NCBI GenBank assembly: GCA_023228995.1
Contig: JALOAD010000004.1
Location: 62,001 to 126,000, forward strand
Source of the DNA: Candidatus Muiribacterium halophilum
Lineage (GTDB): Bacteria > Muiribacteriota > Muiribacteriia > Muiribacteriales > Muiribacteriaceae
Direction of reading: 5' to 3'
DNA: 64,000 nt
Shown: positions 60,880 to 64,000 of the stretch, one piece after another
Layout of the letters: the number at the start of each line of letters is the position of its first letter
Numbering within the stretch: the stretch's first letter is position 1
The notes under the pieces: model-generated
The model's input: only the letters and a program-made list of their open reading frames with translations
The model's database searches: none
What the model was told of the DNA's origin: nothing
Made by a program: the position numbers and the translations under genes

Positions 60880-61609
60880 CAATTGTTCCTGTTAGTATTA
60901 ATTTTGTTTGTATATTATCTGATTTCATAATTTCTTGTCTATTTCCATGTTCAAGAATTACACCATCCGAATGTATAGCAATTCTATCGGCGATTCTCAT
61001 AGCAGAATTAACATCATGAGTTATCACAATAGAGGTGTTTTTCCTTTTTTTTTGCATATCTTTTATCATATTATCAATATTTCTTACCATTACTGCATCA
61101 AGCCCTGTAGTTGGTTCATCATATATAAGCACTTCAGGATTCAATACTAAAGCTCTTGCAAGAGCAACTCTTTTTTTCATACCACCTGAAAGTTCTTCTG
61201 GAAAAATATAAGCACTTTCTTTTAATTCAAGTTCTTCAAGAACACTAAAAACAATAGAATATATATCTTTTTCCTTTTTTTTCAAATAATATCTTAAACC
61301 AAAACTTATATTATCATATACATTCATATAATCAAAAAGTGCTGAATTCTGAAATACCATACCAAAATTCTGTCTATATTTTCTTAAAAAAGATGGAGAA
61401 TTATAATCTATTTCTTTTTCTTTAAATTTAACAATACCAGAATCAGGCTTCATAAGACCAGCAATAATTCGCATCAAAACAGATTTACCACAACCTGATC
61501 TTCCCATTATACATAAACATTCTCCGGGAAAAACCTCTAAAGACAAATTATTAAGAACTTTTTTTGTATCAAAACTTTTTGTTAAAGCTTCTATTTTAAT
61601 TATATTCAT
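60872..61609 (-). CDS. mlaF: ABC transporter ATPase, MlaF type
   Basis: ATPase of the Mla system. The 245 residues have Walker A MGRSGCGKSVLMR (about 35-47), the Q-loop in MVFQNSALFD, the signature ELSGGMKKRVALARAL (about 138), Walker B VLIYDEPTTGLD, and the switch histidine in SIVITHDVNS. The start ATG follows mlaE by 13 bases. Confidence 0.95.
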   Translation of the reverse strand: MNIIKIEALTKSFDTKKVLNNLSLEVFPGECLCIMGRSGCGKSVLMRIIAGLMKPDSGIVKFKEKEIDYNSPSFLRKYRQNFGMVFQNSALFDYMNVYDNISFGLRYYLKKKEKDIYSIVFSVLEELELKESAYIFPEELSGGMKKRVALARALVLNPEVLIYDEPTTGLDAVMVRNIDNMIKDMQKKRKNTSIVITHDVNSAMRIADRIAIHSDGVILEHGNRQEIMKSDNIQTKLILTGTIDE

Positions 61610-61622
61610 AAAAAAACCTCAT

Positions 61623-62408
61623 TTACATCTCATACACAAGAAAATAAAAATATTTTAAAAACACTGTTAAAAAATAATCAAGTACAAGTATTGATATAAT
61701 CGATATAACAACTGAAAAAGTTGCACTTTCTCCAACACCTTTTGCACCTTTTGTAGTCCTAAACCCATTAAAACAACATACAAGAGATATTACAAAACCA
61801 AATATAATAGCTTTAAATAATCCAGAACCAATATCATAATTTTCAACCCATACAATTATAGAATTTTTATAAGATACAAGACTTATACCAACCTGAGAAA
61901 CTGCAACAAAAGCTCCACCTGCAAGACCAACAAAATCAGAATATATAACAAGAATAGGTAACATAATTATACTTGCTAATATTTTAGGCAAAGATATGTA
62001 AGCATAAGGATCTACAGAAAGCATTTTCAAAGCATCAATTTGTTCAGTTATTTTCATAGTGCCAATTTCAGCAGCCATCGCAGAACCAGCTCTTCCGGCA
62101 ACGATTATCGAAACAAGTACTGGAGATAATTCTCTAAGTATTGCTAAAGCAACAACTCCACCGATATAGGATTGCGCACCCATTTTCATAAAATTAAAGC
62201 CAACCTGTATTACAAAAACCATTCCTGTAAATATACCGGCTAAAGTTACTACACCAAAAGACTTTACTCCAATTGAATAAATTTCTAAAAAAAGAACTTT
62301 ATAATAAAATCTTTCATTAAATAAAGCTCTAATATTATTCAATAAAAAGATGTATATACCACCTAAATATTCAAACATAGATACAATACTCTTAAAAAAT
62401 ATACTCAT
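61623..62408 (-). CDS. mlaE: ABC transporter permease, MlaE type
   Basis: Inner-membrane subunit of the lipid transporter. The 261 residues have five or six hydrophobic helices. The family core is FTGMVFVIQVGFNFMKMGAQSYIGGVVALAILRELSPVLVSIIVAGRAGSAMAAEIGTMKITEQIDALKML. ATG 62408 is chosen; a TTG two codons upstream (62414) is an alternative with closer SD spacing. It overlaps the S55 protein's stop by 17 bases. Confidence 0.94.
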   Translation of the reverse strand: MSIFFKSIVSMFEYLGGIYIFLLNNIRALFNERFYYKVLFLEIYSIGVKSFGVVTLAGIFTGMVFVIQVGFNFMKMGAQSYIGGVVALAILRELSPVLVSIIVAGRAGSAMAAEIGTMKITEQIDALKMLSVDPYAYISLPKILASIIMLPILVIYSDFVGLAGGAFVAVSQVGISLVSYKNSIIVWVENYDIGSGLFKAIIFGFVISLVCCFNGFRTTKGAKGVGESATFSVVISIISILVLDYFLTVFLKYFYFLVYEM

Positions 62409-63888
62409 TTTCAAAATCTTCCATAAAATAATCAGTTTTTAATTTTTCTACTATAACATTATCATTATTTCTAATTTTTAAAATTAAATCATATTCAATA
62501 TCTTTCATTTTATTTAAAAATTCCTTAAAATCAACACATTCACTGTATAATGGAAAAACAGGTTTTAAAAGACTCAAATCATTTTTACCATTTTTAAGAT
62601 TAACATCTGTTTTTATAATTATTTTGCCTTCACCCTCTCCTTTTACTATACCAGAAACTGTTATATTCTTGCTATTAATATCTACATCTCTAAAATAAAG
62701 TTTTTTTCTAGGATTTTTTATATTTTCAACTTTTATATTTATTTTTGCAATATTTACATCAATAAATGGATTTTCTATCAATAATCTAATTATATTCATA
62801 ATTTTTGAAGAAATTACAGCTTCCATATCGTTTTCTGCTTTAAAGAAAATATTTTCAATATTTAGTTTTTTTAGATAAAACCCACTTTCTTCAAATCCTA
62901 TATTCACACTGACTCTTACATCATATTTTTTTTCAATATTTCTATCTAATGCTTGATAAAGAACACTATCAAAAGTTTTTAATAAAATATCATTGTTTTT
63001 TACAATATGACATAAAAAACTTTGATTAATATTATTATTATAAAATTCAACATTTAAAGGAATAATTAAAGGGAATTTACCAACTTCTCCAACAACACCA
63101 AAATTACTATCATAATAAATCATACCTTTTATATTTCCATTAACCCCTATCTTATATCCACCTTTTTCATCATATATAGTATCAATAATATAAGCATTCT
63201 GAAGAAAATAATTAACTGGACCTTTTCCAAAAGCCCTATGCCCAAGTGCAAATACCCTATTTTCTGAATTTTCTGTAACAGTACCAAGAACTCCAATATT
63301 CATATCTCCTGATACAATACTTATCATAACAGGGCTTCCACCTGACAATTCTGTTTTTTCATCGTTTTTTGAAAACAAAAAACTACTGTTTGGAACACTT
63401 ACAGTATTAAGACCTATATTTTTTTTTATATTTTTTAAAACATATTCAGAATATGAATCTATATATATTTTTTCTTGTGGAGAAAAATTAAAACCTATAG
63501 CTGGAAATTCTAAAGATACTGTTTTGAGTTTTTCTTTAATGTATTCTATTGGTAATACAACTGCTAATTTATTTTTATTACCTGAAAAAGCATGACTTAC
63601 AGCACCAACTATTTTTTCATCAATTATAAGTGGAGATCCCGAACATCCTGCAACAAAACCATGTTCATCCAAACTTTTTATAATAATAATTTCACATGAT
63701 GGTGAAGTATTTTCAAATTCTATTGTTGATGAATGAAAAGTATTTACAATTTCAACTTTTATATCGTAAAATTCATTTCCTGTAAATACAGTCCTAACAA
63801 TACCTTTTTGACCAGATTTATACTCAAATGAAAAAACATTAAATATAAACAAAAATAAAAAAATCCATATTATATTGATTTTCTTCAA
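62392..63888 (-). CDS. SpoIVB-type (S55 peptidase) domain protein, exported
   Basis: Serine peptidase-like protein of 498 residues related to sporulation protease SpoIVB. The signal peptide covers about 1-20. The catalytic serine motif is GFVAGCSGSPLII (about 77-90), followed by VGAVSHAFSGN. A second block (LSGGSPVMISIVSGDMNIGVLGTVTENSENRVFALGHRAFGKGP) follows the family pattern. The C-terminal 200 residues are beta-rich and unknown. The start is TTG at 63888, 7 bases after GGAG, with no better ATG nearby. It is coupled to mlaE, so an envelope role is likely; no spore genes are present. Confidence 0.83.
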   Translation of the reverse strand: MKKINIIWIFLFLFIFNVFSFEYKSGQKGIVRTVFTGNEFYDIKVEIVNTFHSSTIEFENTSPSCEIIIIKSLDEHGFVAGCSGSPLIIDEKIVGAVSHAFSGNKNKLAVVLPIEYIKEKLKTVSLEFPAIGFNFSPQEKIYIDSYSEYVLKNIKKNIGLNTVSVPNSSFLFSKNDEKTELSGGSPVMISIVSGDMNIGVLGTVTENSENRVFALGHRAFGKGPVNYFLQNAYIIDTIYDEKGGYKIGVNGNIKGMIYYDSNFGVVGEVGKFPLIIPLNVEFYNNNINQSFLCHIVKNNDILLKTFDSVLYQALDRNIEKKYDVRVSVNIGFEESGFYLKKLNIENIFFKAENDMEAVISSKIMNIIRLLIENPFIDVNIAKINIKVENIKNPRKKLYFRDVDINSKNITVSGIVKGEGEGKIIIKTDVNLKNGKNDLSLLKPVFPLYSECVDFKEFLNKMKDIEYDLILKIRNNDNVIVEKLKTDYFMEDFENEYIF

Positions 63889-63921
63889 TTAATTCTCCAA
63901 AAACAAAAAATCTTTAAACCT

Positions 63922-64000
63922 TTATTCAGGATATTCAATTATAATTGCTCCATTTATGTTTCTTTGCCTTCCATCAGAAGGTCTATTTATAAGTTTGCCA
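63922..64000 (-). CDS. C-terminus of an unidentified protein, cut by the window edge
   Basis: An open frame on the minus strand enters from the right edge and stops at TAA (63922-63924). The last residues read GKLINRPSDGRQRNINGAII followed by IEYPE. That is too little to name. It ends 34 bases before the S55 gene start and has the same orientation, so it probably belongs to the same operon. Confidence 0.55.
   Translation of the reverse strand, partial: GKLINRPSDGRQRNINGAIIIEYPE

Noticed and set aside
1-64000. CRISPR arrays, tRNA or rRNA genes, integrase or transposase genes, attachment sites
   Set aside because: I looked for regular spaced repeats, cloverleaf-like GC-richer segments and recombinase motifs in the gene-free stretches and saw none. 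The inverted-repeat unit at 4250-4534 carries no transposase.

Overview
The window is strongly AT-rich and is filled almost end to end with coding sequence. It belongs to a diderm, flagellated and probably anaerobic bacterium. The outer membrane is shown by lpxA, an lpxC-fabZ fusion, lpxD, skp, bamA, tamB and an mlaDEF-type lipid transport set. Anaerobic metabolism is suggested by an aldehyde:ferredoxin oxidoreductase-like protein with a four-cluster ferredoxin and by several radical SAM enzymes. Four flagellins of 625-658 residues with large central domains point to an external filament, not the short periplasmic flagellins of typical spirochaetes. I cannot place the organism from this sequence alone; a deep-branching low-GC diderm lineage (for example a Muiribacteriota-like candidate phylum) is only a guess.

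Layout. 1-4.2 kb, minus strand: grpE-dnaK-dnaJ (dnaJ is cut by the window edge) and ndk, followed by a hairpin-rich divergent spacer. 4.6-10.2 kb, plus strand: a secreted two-domain protein, a UgpABE-like importer without its ATPase, and nrnA. 10.1-13.6 kb, minus: a K+ channel gene interrupted by one in-frame TAG, flagellin 1 and a MerR-like regulator. 13.9-15.6 kb, plus: a YgiQ-type radical SAM protein that appears leaderless. 15.5-25.5 kb, minus: pgi, M18 aminopeptidase, agmatinase-family enzyme, ferredoxin, AOR-like protein, hsp20, lon and queD as one probable operon, then sppA and a membrane protein. 25.6-28.5 kb: rlmN, queE and an aminotransferase.

28.9-49.9 kb, minus: the flagellar filament region. 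In transcription order it holds flgM, flgN, flgK, flgL, fliW, csrA, flagellin 4, flaG, fliD, fliS, flagellin 3, flagellin 2, an unknown 198-residue protein, a second fliS, and a Maf/SpsF/Gfo-Idh glycosylation set. 49.9-64 kb, minus: comF and the envelope cluster lpxA, lpxC-fabZ, unknown secreted protein, lpxD, skp, bamA, tamB, mlaD, mlaF, mlaE, a SpoIVB-type (S55) protein and a cut gene.

Main observation. csrA and fliW sit directly upstream of flagellin 4, and the leaders of all four flagellins carry GGA-containing loops resembling CsrA binding sites (AACAYGGAWGUU-like, or longer perfect stems with GGA in the loop). The MerR-like gene upstream of flagellin 1 has its Shine-Dalgarno inside such a loop. 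The flagellin 4 leader starts, from a sigma-28-like promoter, at a 7-bp stem with an AGGA tetraloop. This suggests a CsrA-FliW-flagellin feedback circuit that may extend to a transcription factor. Other points of interest are dockerin-like DxNxDGxxDxxD loops in three flagellins, inserted modules shared among FlgK, FlgL, FliD and the flagellins, and a small inverted-repeat family around dnaK/dnaJ and ndk.
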